Source: Saururus chinensis
Lineage: Eukaryota; Streptophyta; Magnoliopsida; Piperales; Saururaceae
Length of the DNA stretch: 64,000 nt
NCBI GenBank assembly: GCA_035235625.1
Contig: CP141142.1
Location: 17,742,995 to 17,806,994, forward strand
Direction: 5' to 3'
Part shown: positions 25,716-35,911 of the stretch, in pieces
How the letters are laid out: each line of letters starts with the position of its first letter
Position numbering within the stretch: the first letter of the stretch is position 1
Program-made: the position numbers and the translations under genes
Notes under the pieces: generated by a model
Database searches by the model: none
The model's input: the letters and a program-made list of their open reading frames with translations, nothing else
What the model was told of the DNA's origin: nothing

Positions 25716-26667
25716 TAGTTAGTTTATTAATTAATAATACTATCTTAATTAAAGGAGTTTGTCAACACTTTGGATATGATGTCATAGGAATTCAACACAA
25801 GAACACACACACACACAAATATTCAAGATCATCAAGAACTTTAAGAACATGAAAACTATATAATTATTTTCTTTACTTCAATGATATCATACAAAAATCA
25901 TGGGTGTCACAATTCTTGACACTTGGGTCAGGTTTTGCCCTTACGTTTAAGGTGCCAGTGGACTCAGGGCATTACAGAACCCACATTCCTCTCCTTCCCC
26001 TTTTGTGTCAACACCTTAGCCTAGACCACATCACCCCCATCCTTAAGTTCGCTCTTCCTTCAATGCAAACCTTAAACAGAGACTTGACATTGACGTGGGT
26101 CATGGTGGATCTAGTCCAGGAATGGGCCATTAGGTATTAGGGTTTGTTTATTCTACTTCAAAATAATTTTTTGCGAATAGATAATAAAACTCTTGATTTT
26201 TTACTTCTTTGAAGGTTTAGTTTTAAGAGCAATGTGGTGATCCATTATTGCTGTCTAGTGGATATTAAACTCTCAACCAAAGCATTAGTATGAGGTTGGT
26301 GGAAATGATAGCTTTCTAAACAATTTTTGAAGCCTTGATGAGGCTAGTATGTCTCACGTGTCTAGAGCTTGGTTGGATTTGGCTTCCTTAGTTCCACTAC
26401 TGCCTGAGGAAAAAAGGTAAGTATATAATGTGAGCCACACTAGCTAGCTAGAGCCAAGAAAACACCTTGGCTAAAGCTAAATAATCTTAGCTCCAACTTA
26501 GTTGATTGGTTTATGATAAATGTAAAGATTCTACTCAGTGCCAACATGATTTGTTTGCTACCCAATGGATGATTAACAGGGCCATCATTTTGGTTGGTTC
26601 ATGTTTTTTTTACACTAGGGTGGACCACTGATATAGTATATGAATTACTGATATTTTTTTTGGAGTC

Positions 26668-26700
<33 letters not shown>

Positions 26701-27096
26701 TGGTGATTTGGGTGCTCCTTAGTTACTATCAGAAACCATGTGGGCATGCAATTTTATTGGATTTCTCAGCTTAAAATGCTCATCTTGTTTGGTTCAATAT
26801 AGCTAATTATGAGGGCCTAAATCATTAACCTCATAATTATGATGCAAATTTATATTAAAATTTAGTAATGTTTATCTTGCACTTTTGAACTGGTATTAAG
26901 GCTTGCTGATTCCCTTATGTCCCAATGTTTTCATGCAAAAGTGTTAGTAATGAGAGTGAGAGAAAGAGAGTGACTCTTCTAAGTAAAGTGAACTCCAAAC
27001 TTACTGCTCAAGTAGAAGCTCAATAGCTATGGGACTAATGATCTGGTGATTCACATGCTGCTTTTTGTCGTCATGCAGGTACTACAAAACTCCTAC
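25716..27096. other. Intergenic DNA, nothing recognised
   Basis: No coding family is recognised. A (GA)n microsatellite of about 20 bp lies at 26679-26699, just after a short TA run. Confidence 0.5.
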
Positions 27097-27101
27097 TTTC
27101 C

Positions 27102-27987
27102 TGTTAGCCCCTTAACTTGACGGATGCTGAAAGGGAGCGGCTACCCCTTATACTTGGCAATAGACAGCCAAGTTTGCTAGGCGACGAAAAGCCTAGCCAG
27201 CCCCTTGGGCACAGATGGATGCTGGGACAACGCAGGAGATGTTCTGGACGAGCTACTCGCCTTGCGGAGTAGGCTGAGTAGGAGTCCTTGCGCAGGCGGG
27301 ACTCTTTCAGTGAAGCTGAGCGCTACTTGGACTTTGGGGAGGACTCCTAAGGCGGATGAGATACACCTATGCTAGTTCGCTGCACTCCTAGTTTGAGTAG
27401 GAGTCTGGATAGTAGGTTCCTAAGGCAGACAGGACTCACACAGGCAGGTTGGTCACACTCCTAGGACAGATGGGAGTCGGAGTGGCTGGTTTCCTTGGAT
27501 TGACAAACTCTTCAGCATGGCGTTGGACTTCTAGCGGAAGACAGACTCTTGCAAGTTTCCTAATCTATGCTAGGGGCGGAATGCTTATGGGCTGAGAGTT
27601 GGTCAGGGTGAGGACTCTTGTATTGGGTGGGTTTTGTACTCCTAGTAGCACTAGGATGGCCAGCTTCAGGCTGAGTCTATAAAAAGGGGAGAGTAGGGGC
27701 GGCCATGGTTGGTTGGTGGATGATTTTTCTTGCACAGCGAACCAGGGAGCAAGAGAGGAGAGCTCTCAGCTTGGTGGATCAGCCCTTGCCCTCTCCCTAT
27801 CTTGTATTTCAGCGGACAGAAATATAGCTTGGGTGGAGACCCTTTCACCTGGTCGAACTTGTGTTGCTGTTTCGCTTGTGTTTCCCTTGCACCTACAAGT
27901 GGAAAGGGAAGAGAGTGGCTACTGGTTGTGTGGCGTAGCCAAGCCATCATGTGTGCGAACGCTAGGCAAAGCTTCGTGCCTGTGACA
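27102..27987 (+). mobile_element. Solo LTR, 886 bp, with TATA box
   Basis: Starts TGTTAGCCCC at 27102 and ends CCTGTGACA at 27987. A perfect 5-bp target duplication, TTTCC, lies at 27097-27101 and 27988-27992. A TATAAAAAGGGG box at 27678-27689 fits a U3/R promoter read on the plus strand. The U3 part contains many imperfect copies of AGGACTC/GGAGTC-type strings. No internal region is present. The overlapping open frames here on both strands show no protein family and are taken as chance. Confidence 0.88.
27678..27689 (+). promoter_or_regulatory. TATA box of the solo LTR
   Basis: TATAAAAAGGGG lies about two thirds of the way into the LTR, the usual place for a retrotransposon promoter. Confidence 0.6.
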
Positions 27988-27992
27988 TTTCC

Positions 27993-28405
27993 CAAGGTGG
28001 GAGGGATAACAAGGAAGGAACTGAAATTGGTGTGGAGTGATGGTGTAGCAGAAGAGGGGTGAGGTCCTAGGTCTTGGCGTACAAGAAAAAATTAGCATTT
28101 TTTTATTTCTCCACACATGCATAGAACACATCAATCAATTATGAACAACAAAACAATCATAGAGCATAAACAAATATGAAAATAAATCATGAAGGCAGCA
28201 CTCACTAACTTTTGGGGCTGATTCACTCAGGCATGTCCTTGATCATTCACACCGAAGACCATGCACATTTGAATTACAATTCAATTAGAGAACAGAAGAG
28301 GAATACTTTGTCAAACTATGTAATGATCCTTCAAATCCCCAAGCATGGACTTGTAGAATCTGTGTTAGCCCAAAAGCCTCTTTTTTAATATCTACTTCTA
28401 TTCCC
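27993..28405. other. Short intergenic stretch, nothing recognised
   Basis: No gene or element is recognised between the solo LTR and the CACTA end. Confidence 0.4.
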
Positions 28406-28408
28406 TTG

Positions 28409-28700
28409 CACTACAACAAAAAGGACTATTAGCAACGCTTATAAGCGTCGCTAATAATAGTATAAGTGTTGCTAATGACTATTAGTGACGCTTACAAAGC
28501 GTCGCTAAAACACGAGTCGCTATTACTCATTAGCGACGCTTACGTAAAGCGTAGCTAATAGTGCACATTAGCAACATTTATCCATACGTCACTAATTATT
28601 TTAGTATTAGCGATGCATAATAAAGCGTCGCTAATAGTAAATTATTAACAGCTTATTAAATTTAAAAGAATAAATAACAACTTATTAAATTTTAAAAAAG
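28409..28700. mobile_element. CACTA transposon, left terminus
   Basis: A canonical CACTACAACAAAAA terminus starts at 28409. It is followed by many direct and inverted copies of TTAGCGACGCTTA/TAAGCGTCGCTAA, the subterminal repeats that bind CACTA transposase. No opposite end follows: the sequence passes at about 28701 into the last bases of a copia LTR. The CACTA element is therefore truncated, or inserted into that LTR and lost its other end. It resembles the terminus at 1-215 but is oriented the other way and is better preserved. Confidence 0.85.
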
Positions 28701-28718
28701 CCTTAGCGTACTTTCAAA

Positions 28719-28730
28719 TGGTATCAAAGC
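28719..28730 (+). other. Primer-binding site of copia-1
   Basis: TGGTATCAAAGC follows the LTR end by two bases and differs by one base from the usual plant initiator-Met PBS TGGTATCAGAGC. Confidence 0.8.
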
Positions 28731-28774
28731 CATGACACTCTCTTCAAGGTGAAATCACGTAGAGTGTTATCCTA

Positions 28775-29863
28775 GTTGCTCCTATATAGGTAAGTTTGAG
28801 AGCTCATCCACCACCAAGCCACCTCCATTTGATGGGAATAACTATGCCTACTAGAAAAATAGAATGAGATCCTTCTTGAAGGCTCTCGATGAATTGGCAT
28901 GGTATTGTTTAGATCATGGATGGACTCCTCCCACTGAAATGATAGAGGTATAAAGTTAAAGTTCCAATAGATATCTTAACATGGTTTGAAGTAGATAAGA
29001 AGTTAAGTATGGGAAACAACAAGGCCCTTAGTGCCATTACTTGTGCCATCTCTCCTGATGAATTACAAATGGATATGTATGTGTGAAAGTGCCAAGGAGG
29101 CATGGGACATTTTAGAAGTGTCTCATGAAGAGACTTCGTTAGTGAAGAAATCTAAGCTTCAACTCCTCGTAACAAAATTTGAAAATATCAAGATGGAGGA
29201 GAATGAGACCTTCATGGAGTTTTACTCAAAACTCAATGACATTGTAAACTCTATGTGGGGTCTCAGAAAGAAGATACTAGAATTAGAAATTGTGTGTAAA
29301 GTCCTTAGGTCTCTCCTAGAAAGATTCACTGCTAAAGTAACATCTATTGAAGAATGTAGGAGCACTAACCTAATGAAAGTAGAAGAACTAGTTGGTTCTT
29401 TACAAACTTATGAATTACACCTTCTAGCAAGTATGAAAAAGTTCATAACTCTTAAAACCTCAAGCTCAAATAAACACAGTGTCTATGACTCAGAAAGTGA
29501 ATTAGAGGATAATGAAGAACTTGTTTTCCTAGCAAAAAGGTTTGCTAAACACTTCAGCGAAAGAAATAGAGGAAATCAATTTACCAAGAACAAAAATACG
29601 GACAAATCAAAAGGAAAAAGTAGATTAAAATCAAAAGACATAGAGTGCTATAATTGTCATGGCTATGGCCATATGGCTTCAGGCTACCCATTGAAACAAA
29701 AATTTAGGAAAAAGGAAATTACTGCCAAAGCATCATGGGATGACTCCTTAAAGTCTGAAGATGATTCAAATAGGTCATCTAATCACAAGGAGGCTGAATA
29801 TGCATTCATGATTTCCACCCCTATCCTTTTTCAAAATAACCCAAGTAATATAAATGTACTTGA
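28775..29863 (+). pseudogene. copia-1 gag, first part
   Basis: Gag forms the virus-like particle of the retrotransposon. The frame starts near SSSTTKPPPFDGNNYAY and FLKALDE, with a stop where Trp is expected, and then runs openly from 29031 for about 280 residues. This contains the UBN2-type gag domain (AKEAWDILEVSHEE, KKSKLQLLVTKFENIKMEE) and, at about residue 207, a zinc knuckle CYNCHGYGHMASGY in which the last Cys of CCHC is Tyr. The reading frame is cut by the gypsy insertion at 29864 and continues in phase at 35.34 kb. Confidence 0.85.
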
Positions 29864-30208
29864 TGTGCCCGATGTGGGCACTATCGGTACAAGGAGTTCT
29901 ACGCAGGGTAAAGAGAAAGAAGTAGGAAAATAACAAAAAGAGTAAACTGCTATTCAATAGCAGGCTGAACCATGGAGGGAGACGACCCTTTATGGGGATT
30001 TGTGCCCTCCCACATTGGGAGTCATGCCGCTAGTGGCCCGGTTATCTCGTGGTCCATTAGCGTGCCTACCACAGTTTCATAACTACATAATAATGCCAAT
30101 CGGCCACTAACATAAGGGAAACTAGCCTAATGTACTGAAATAAACATAAGTGATAGTCTAGTGTACTAAATTAAAGATAAGTGATGAATCAAGTGCACAT
30201 GCACAACA
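29864..30208 (-). repeat. 3' LTR of the gypsy element
   Basis: On the plus strand it runs from TGTGCCCGATGTGGGC to ATGCACAACA. It pairs with the copy at 34997-35342. Confidence 0.93.
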
Positions 30209-30229
30209 CTCCACCATGCTTCCGCAAAC

Positions 30230-31560
30230 ACCTTGTCCTCAAGGCAACCAAGATGGGAATCGAGACATAAACTCATCCTCAGACAGCCATGTAGCATTCT
30301 CAAGTGATTGTCCTTGCCATGAAACCAAAACCTCAATAATAATACGACCGGAGCGGCGAACATGACACTTATCGATCAGCACTGCAGGAACCGGGTCTGA
30401 AGAAACAACGGGGCCCATCAAGGGAGGTGGTGGAACATCAGAGGCCAAGGAGGTGTTACCTATGCAACGGCACAGCCTGGAGACATGAAAGACATGGTGG
30501 ACCATCGAACCCGGTGGTAGAGCTAGGCAGTAAGCGACCGGACCAATACGCTCCTCGACAATATAGGGCCCATGGAAATGGGAAGCGAGCTTGGTGTGCT
30601 CAAGCTAAAATAAGGAGACCTGGCACTGTGGAAGAATAGAGACATAAACCAAGTCACCCACCGTGAACTCCTGATCCATGTGATGACTATCATAGATCTA
30701 CTTCATCCTGTTCTGAGCTGGCGACAAGTTCTCCTTAAGCTGTTGAAGAACCTCATCCCGAGTCTGAAGCATATAATCAACTTCAGCCACTGACGAGCGA
30801 TGGGGAACATACGATAACACTTTGCCCAGGGAATAAGCTGAAGCCATCGACGGGGCTAAGACATAGTGAAACAACGCAGGTACTATTCTAAATACCTGTT
30901 CACCACCTTGGTCTGACCATCCATCTGCGGGTGATAAGTGGTGCTCATGTGCAGAGAAGTGCCCTATAAAGTGAAGAACTCCTGCCAGAACTGAGAGATG
31001 AAAACCCAGTCGCGATCAGATACAATAGTGTGAGGCATACCATGTAATTTGGCCACCTCTCGAACATAGAGTTCCGCCACTGACTTGGCGGTGAAAGGGT
31101 GACCCAGAGCATAGAAATGAGCGTATTTGGACAACCGGTCCACCACCACCATGATCACCGACTTACCTTGTACCAACGGCAAGGCCTCCGTGAAGTCCAT
31201 AGAAATGTCCTCCCATACCTTATCCGGAATGGGCAATGGATGAAGCAAACCCACGGGAGATGTTGTGGCACACTTAGCACACTGACAAACATCACAAGCG
31301 GCCACATATGTAGTAACAGCCCAACGAATGCCCTGCCACAGGAAGCTCTAACTAACCCGCTTATAAGTGCGGAAGCCGTCCTCATGACCAGCCAAGGGAC
31401 AGTCATGGAAGTGGGCGATGATACGCCACCGAAGATCAGCAACCTCGGGGACCCAAAGGCAGTCCTTCCAAAAGAGAAGGCCATCTTTCCATGCAAAGAA
31501 GGGTCGTGCCGCTGGGTCAGACTGGAGGGCAGCAATCAAGGTGCTAGTCGGGGAATCATC
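30230..31560 (-). pseudogene. Gypsy integrase with C-terminal chromodomain
   Basis: Integrase inserts the cDNA. The zinc-binding N-terminal part lies at 31.54-31.25 kb (FHDCPLAGHEDGF, then CDVCQCAK) and is interrupted by a stop near 31.35 kb. The core follows at 31.22-30.96 kb with DFTEALP, VVVDRLSKYAHF and VSDRDWVF, giving the first two acidic residues; the third lies beyond a stop at about 30.96 kb. The C-terminal part, with IEVLVSWQGQSLENATWL and EFMSRFP at 30.35-30.25 kb, is a chromodomain, which steers chromoviruses to modified chromatin. The frame is broken several times. Confidence 0.88.
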
Positions 31561-32900
31561 CTAGTACGCCCGTTTCAATTCAGCAAGGAATGGACAAGCC
31601 AGACCAGAAATAGCCAAACACGCACCTCGAGGAAAACGGCTAGAAAGGGCGTCAGCCACGTTGTTGTCGGATCCTTTCTTGTACACAACCTCATAATCAT
31701 AGCCAAGAAGTTTGCTAACCCACCTCTGCTTTTCTGGAGTGGACGCCCGCTGTTCGAGAAAATACTTGAGTGGTTGGTGGTCAGTGCAAATGAGAGACCG
31801 GCGGCCAAGCAAATAAGGGCGCCATTTGTCGACCGCAAAAATGATGGCCAGCATCTCTTTCTCATATACAGACAAGGACAAGGAGTGGCCGGCCAAAGCT
31901 TTGCTAAAATAAGCAATGGGACGCTCATCATGAAGTAGTACCGCCCCCAGGCCGACATTAAAAGCATTGGTCTCCACCACAAAGGGCCGGCTGAAATCAA
32001 GAAGGATCAAAACAGGGGCGGTCGCCATAGCTTTCTTCAGTTCGTCAAAGGCCACTTGGGCAGCCTTGGACAAGCTAAAAGCCCCCTTTTGTAACAGCTG
32101 AGTAAGAGGGTGAGCAATCTCACCATAGCGGTTAATGAATCTCCAACAGTATCCAGTCAGGCCAAGAAAGCCCCGAAGCGCCCGCAAGTAGGAGCTGGCC
32201 AGGACAACATGGCGGCCACCTTCGAGGGGTCAGTGGCGACGCCATCACAAGAGATAATATGGCCCAAATATTCCACCCGTGAACTTCCAAATGAACACTT
32301 TGAACGTTTAAGAAGCAGAGAATTATCTTTCAGAATAGCAAAGACAGACCTGAGATGCTCCAAGTGTTCCCCCCATGACTTGCTATAGACCAGGATATCG
32401 TCGAAGAAGACCAGGATGAAGTGACAGAGGAATGGTCAGAAGAGATCATTCATGAGGCTCTGAAATGTGGAAGGGGCGTTCATCAGACCAATTGACGGCA
32501 TAATAAGGAACTCGAAGTGGCTGTCATGAGTTCGGAAGGCGGTCTTGTGCACATCGGCGGGCTGCACTCTGATCTGATGGTAACCTGACCAGAGGTCGAG
32601 TTTACTGAAGACAATAGCGCCAGCTAGCTCATCCAGAAGCTCTTCAACTACCGGGATAGGGTATTTGTCCTTGACTGTGATAGCATTCAGTGCCTGGTAG
32701 TCAACACAAAAACGCTAAGTACCGTCCTTCTTGCGAACTAGTAACACCGGAGAAGAGAAGGAGCTCGTGCTCAGGCGAATGATACAAGAGTGAAGCATGT
32801 CAGCCACAAAATGTTCTATTTCTGCCTTCTGAATGTATGGGTAACGGTATAGTTAGACATTGGCTAGGGAGGCCCCTGGTAGGAACGGAATAAAATGATC
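31561..32900 (-). pseudogene. Gypsy reverse transcriptase and RNase H
   Basis: RT copies the element RNA and RNase H removes it. RT runs from about 32.87 to 32.15 kb with [34 protein letters not shown] and the catalytic phrase FFDDILVYS (near 32.39 kb; Tyr replaced by Phe, both Asp kept). RNase H and its linker form an open frame of 208 residues at 32187-31561 with FLGLTGYCWRFI, FVVETNAFNVGLGAVL, YEKEMLAIIFAVDKWR and TDHQPLKYFLEQ. The first catalytic Asp of RNase H, usually in a TDAS-like phrase, reads TNA here, which would abolish activity. Confidence 0.92.
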
Positions 32901-33035
32901 ATGAGACCATATCGGAGGAAGGCCCCGCGGTTAAGCAAACACCGCACTATGCTCTGTCAATAATAAATCAAGGAGATCATGCGGTAGCTCATCCTAAGGG
33001 ACATCCACCGATGCCTGCTGCTAAAGTAGTAGGCC

Positions 33036-33794
33036 CTATGAGGCAAACCAAAATAATGAACTTGTCGGTTGAGCAGAAAGGAGGGTGCCCGGCTGAGATC
33101 CCTGGAGCCGCACCCGCTGGCCTTGAACAGCAAAATCCATCACCAGGTCCTTAAAATTCCATAAGATGTCCTCGAGCTCTTGGAGCCACTGCACCCCTAA
33201 CACCACATCCGCCCCCTTCATAGGAAGCAAAAATAGATATGTAATGAATGTGTATCCCTAAATAGAGAGCACTGCCTGGGCACAGACCCCTAAGCTCTGG
33301 AGGTGCTTCCCATCGTCAATTAGCACGTCAAAGGGCTTCGAATGGGACACGAAGCAGCCTAGCCCTTGGGCTACTTTGTCGTTAATGAAGTTGTGGGTAG
33401 ACCCACTGTTGATCAAAATAGCCACTTGCTGCCGCTTGAGGTAGCCCTGTACTCGTATTGTGCAAGGAGTGAATGCCCCTGAGAAGGCATGGACAAAAAT
33501 CTCTGGCAGGATGTCATCATAGTGAAACAAACAAAACCTGTCTGCCACCTCATTGTCCTCATCGAGCTCCTCCACTAAAAGACTTCCCTTGACAGAACAA
33601 CAGTGCCTAGGGACAAATTTCTCATCACAGCGAAAACATAGCCCCTTAGAATGACATTCTTCCATTTGAGCTGGTGTGAGGCGACAAACAATAGGACCCG
33701 CTAGGGCAGCCTGCTGGCCAGGGTGGCTAGGTACCAAGTTACTGGTAGGCGTAGCCAAGGAGTTGGCGCTAAGAGCAAATTGAGGCAAAGGCAC
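33036..33794 (-). pseudogene. Gypsy zinc knuckle and aspartic protease
   Basis: The frame from 33794 has the zinc-knuckle stretch GLCFRCDEKFVPRHCC and then, after an acidic linker, the protease phrase ILINSGSTHNFI. In active proteases of this family this is DSGSTHNFI, so the catalytic Asp is Asn. A stop separates this from the piece at 33230-33036 (MKGADVVLGVQWLQELEDI), the protease C-terminal part leading into RT. Confidence 0.88.
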
Positions 33795-34354
33795 AAGTCC
33801 CCCCTGCTTTGCCTAGCTATCTTCTCCACTTCGATGCGAGCATGGCGCACTACTTCCCACATGTTAGCACAAGGGAAATGCTGCATCTCTTCTAAAATCT
33901 CGGGCTTGAGGCCGCGCTTGAAGGTGCCCACTAAGGCAGCCACCAGCCAGTCAGGAAGGCGGTTGGCCACCTTCATAAACTCCGTGTAATAGGCACGGAC
34001 AGTGGTGGTCTGACGCAGGGTGGAGAACATCTCGTTGAAGTCCTGAAACTCATTCGGCCCAAACTGAATACAGAGTTTGTCAGAGAAGATGGCCCAAGAG
34101 GGGTAGCAGACCTCCTTCTCAAAGTTCTGATACCACACAGAAGCATCCCCGTCTTGATGGAATGCAACGATGCGCAGCTGTTCAGCCTCTAACTGTGTGC
34201 CTTGATATGCAAAGAATTTTTCAGCCTTGTAGAGCCACTCTACTAGGTCCTCATCCCCATTGTAATGTGGGAACTGTAGGAGGGCCAAACAGGGTTCAGC
34301 TCCTCCCCGAGAACCGCTGCGAGGGCCAGGGTATTCATCCCAGTCATCATCCAT
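33701..34354 (-). pseudogene. Gypsy gag
   Basis: A 217-residue open frame with the retrotransposon gag domain: LLQFPHYNGDEDLVEWLYKA, FFAYQGT, ASVWYQNFEKE, FGPNEFQDFNEMFSTLRQT, YYTEFMKVANRLPDW and FKRGLKPEI. The frame shifts before the protease, with an overlap of about 90 bp. Upstream (34.36-34.98 kb) is a leader region with Pro/Gly-rich open frames. Confidence 0.88.
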
Positions 34355-34980
34355 CTCCTAAAGCAAGTTCCTGGGGGGATGCATCATTGGGGCATTCGCC
34401 CAAACACCTGGTGCGCCTTGCGGTGGCCAAGCTTGATGTCCCCCTTCAGTAGGCAAGGCGGCCTGTCCAGCGCACAGGGGGGGTGTGAAGCTAACATGCC
34501 TTCCTGTTTTCATGGCTGGAAGACCTGTAACAAACAGTGGCATCATAGGGGCATTCGCCCAAACACCTGGAGGGCCTTACGAAGCCCAGGCCTAGCGTCC
34601 TCCTTCAGAAGGCAAGTCAGCCGGTCCAACGGTTAGGGGAACATGGGACTGACATGTCTCCTTGTCCACTGTGGCTGGGGGACCAGAGGTGCGCCTGTCA
34701 GGTCCCTGAGACGAGTCTCCAAGTTCCATGGCGGCATCCTGGGATCTAGCAAGGTTGGACACTGTGGGCGCTGACTGTTCTGCCTTTATATGTGCAACAT
34801 CTGTGGCCAATAATTTCATCATGGCGAAGAGCTATGCCAGTGTGGGATCATTTGTGGCAGCCGGAGCGGCCGTGGTAGCGGTGGAGGGACTGTTCGCTGA
34901 AACTTCAGTCTCCTTCATGGGCTGAATTTTAGGGGCGACAACAACCTGCTTGCCTCTTGCCACAACCGGGGATCGATAGA

Positions 34981-34994
34981 GCTCCAATACCAAA
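34981..34994 (-). other. Primer-binding site of the gypsy element
   Basis: On the minus strand TTGGTATTGGAGC follows the 5' LTR, a variant of the initiator-Met PBS. It sits at the inner edge of the right LTR, which fixes the element orientation. Confidence 0.8.
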
Positions 34995-34996
34995 AA

Positions 34997-35342
34997 TGTG
35001 CCCGATGTGGGCACTATCAGTACAAGGAGTTCTACGCAGGGAAAAGAGGAAGAAGTAGTGAAATAACAAAAAGAATAAACTGGTATTCAATACCATGTCA
35101 AACCAAGGAGGGAGATGACCCTTTATGGGGAGTTGCGCCCTCCCACATTGGGAGTCATGCCGCTAGTAGGCCCAGTTATCTCATGGTCCACTCGCATGCC
35201 TATCATAGTTTCATAACTACATAATAATGCCAATCGGCCACTAACATAAGGGAAACTAGCCTAATGTACTGAAATAAACATAAGTGATAGTCTAGTGTAC
35301 TGAATTAAAGATAAGTGATGAATCAAGTGCATGTGCACAACA
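34997..35342 (-). repeat. 5' LTR of the gypsy element
   Basis: Runs on the plus strand from TGTGCCCGATGTGGGC to GTGCACAACA and pairs with 29864-30208. Confidence 0.93.
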
Positions 35343-35911
35343 ATACTTAAAGATAAATCATTTGAGAGTGATTTAGAGTCTTGCACCTCTAAAAGTAGTA
35401 ATGAAGATATTCAAGATGCCTTTAATTCTCTACTTAAGGAAAGTACTAAACTTGTGAGGACTGTGACTATGCTAAAGAAAGAAAATTGAAACCTTAAGTG
35501 CGAAATTGAAGTGGCTTTAGCCAATAATGATATATTAACCAAAGAAATTATCAAAGTAAAAGCTTAGTTAAAATTTAGTGAAGACAACTCCCTAAAGAAA
35601 GATGAGAACTTAAAACCTGTCACCTCTTAAAATTGTGTCCTAAAAGAAGAACTTAAGAAATCTAAAGATATATTGATCATGAAATTCACCCAAAGTAGAG
35701 ATAAATTGGAAAAGCTATTAGGTTTGGGTAAAAGCTTTTCAGATAAGTCTGGCCTTGCCTATGATTGTCAAACAAGCACCAAAATGATTTCCTCAACAAA
35801 TTTTGTTAAAGAGAATCCCTGTCCGAAAATGTCTGTTGTCTCAAAAAAACCAATTATGTATTATGTTTGTGGACAAGCTAGACATTTGAGTTTTGAGTGC
35901 AAGATATCTTG
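35343..35911 (+). pseudogene. copia-1 gag, second part
   Basis: Continues the gag frame in phase after the gypsy element. It encodes a Lys/Glu-rich coiled coil (SNEDIQDAFNSLLKEST, KKDENLKP), then KLEKLLGLGKSF and DKSGLAYD, conserved in this kind of copia gag, and a second zinc knuckle YYVCGQARHLSFEC whose first Cys is Tyr. Three in-frame stops are present. It is cut in the codon after KIS by the solo LTR at 35912. Confidence 0.82.

Larger units (their letters stand above)
29864..35342 (-). mobile_element. Ty3/gypsy chromovirus inserted in copia-1 gag
   Basis: A complete-length but decayed gypsy element on the minus strand, with LTRs of about 345 bp at 29864-30208 (3') and 34997-35342 (5'). 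Inside, in element order, are PBS, gag, protease, RT, RNase H, integrase and a chromodomain. Short LTRs with a chromodomain fit the Reina-like chromoviruses; that clade is an inference. The copia gag frame is continuous across it. The target duplication is imperfect: TACTT is present on both sides but one or two extra bases separate it from the LTR ends. The two LTRs differ at roughly 25 positions by eye, so the insertion is old. Confidence 0.93.

Noticed and set aside
27666-28062. Three overlapping frames of 90-110 residues on both strands
   Set aside because: They lie in the R/U5 part of a solo LTR and match no family.
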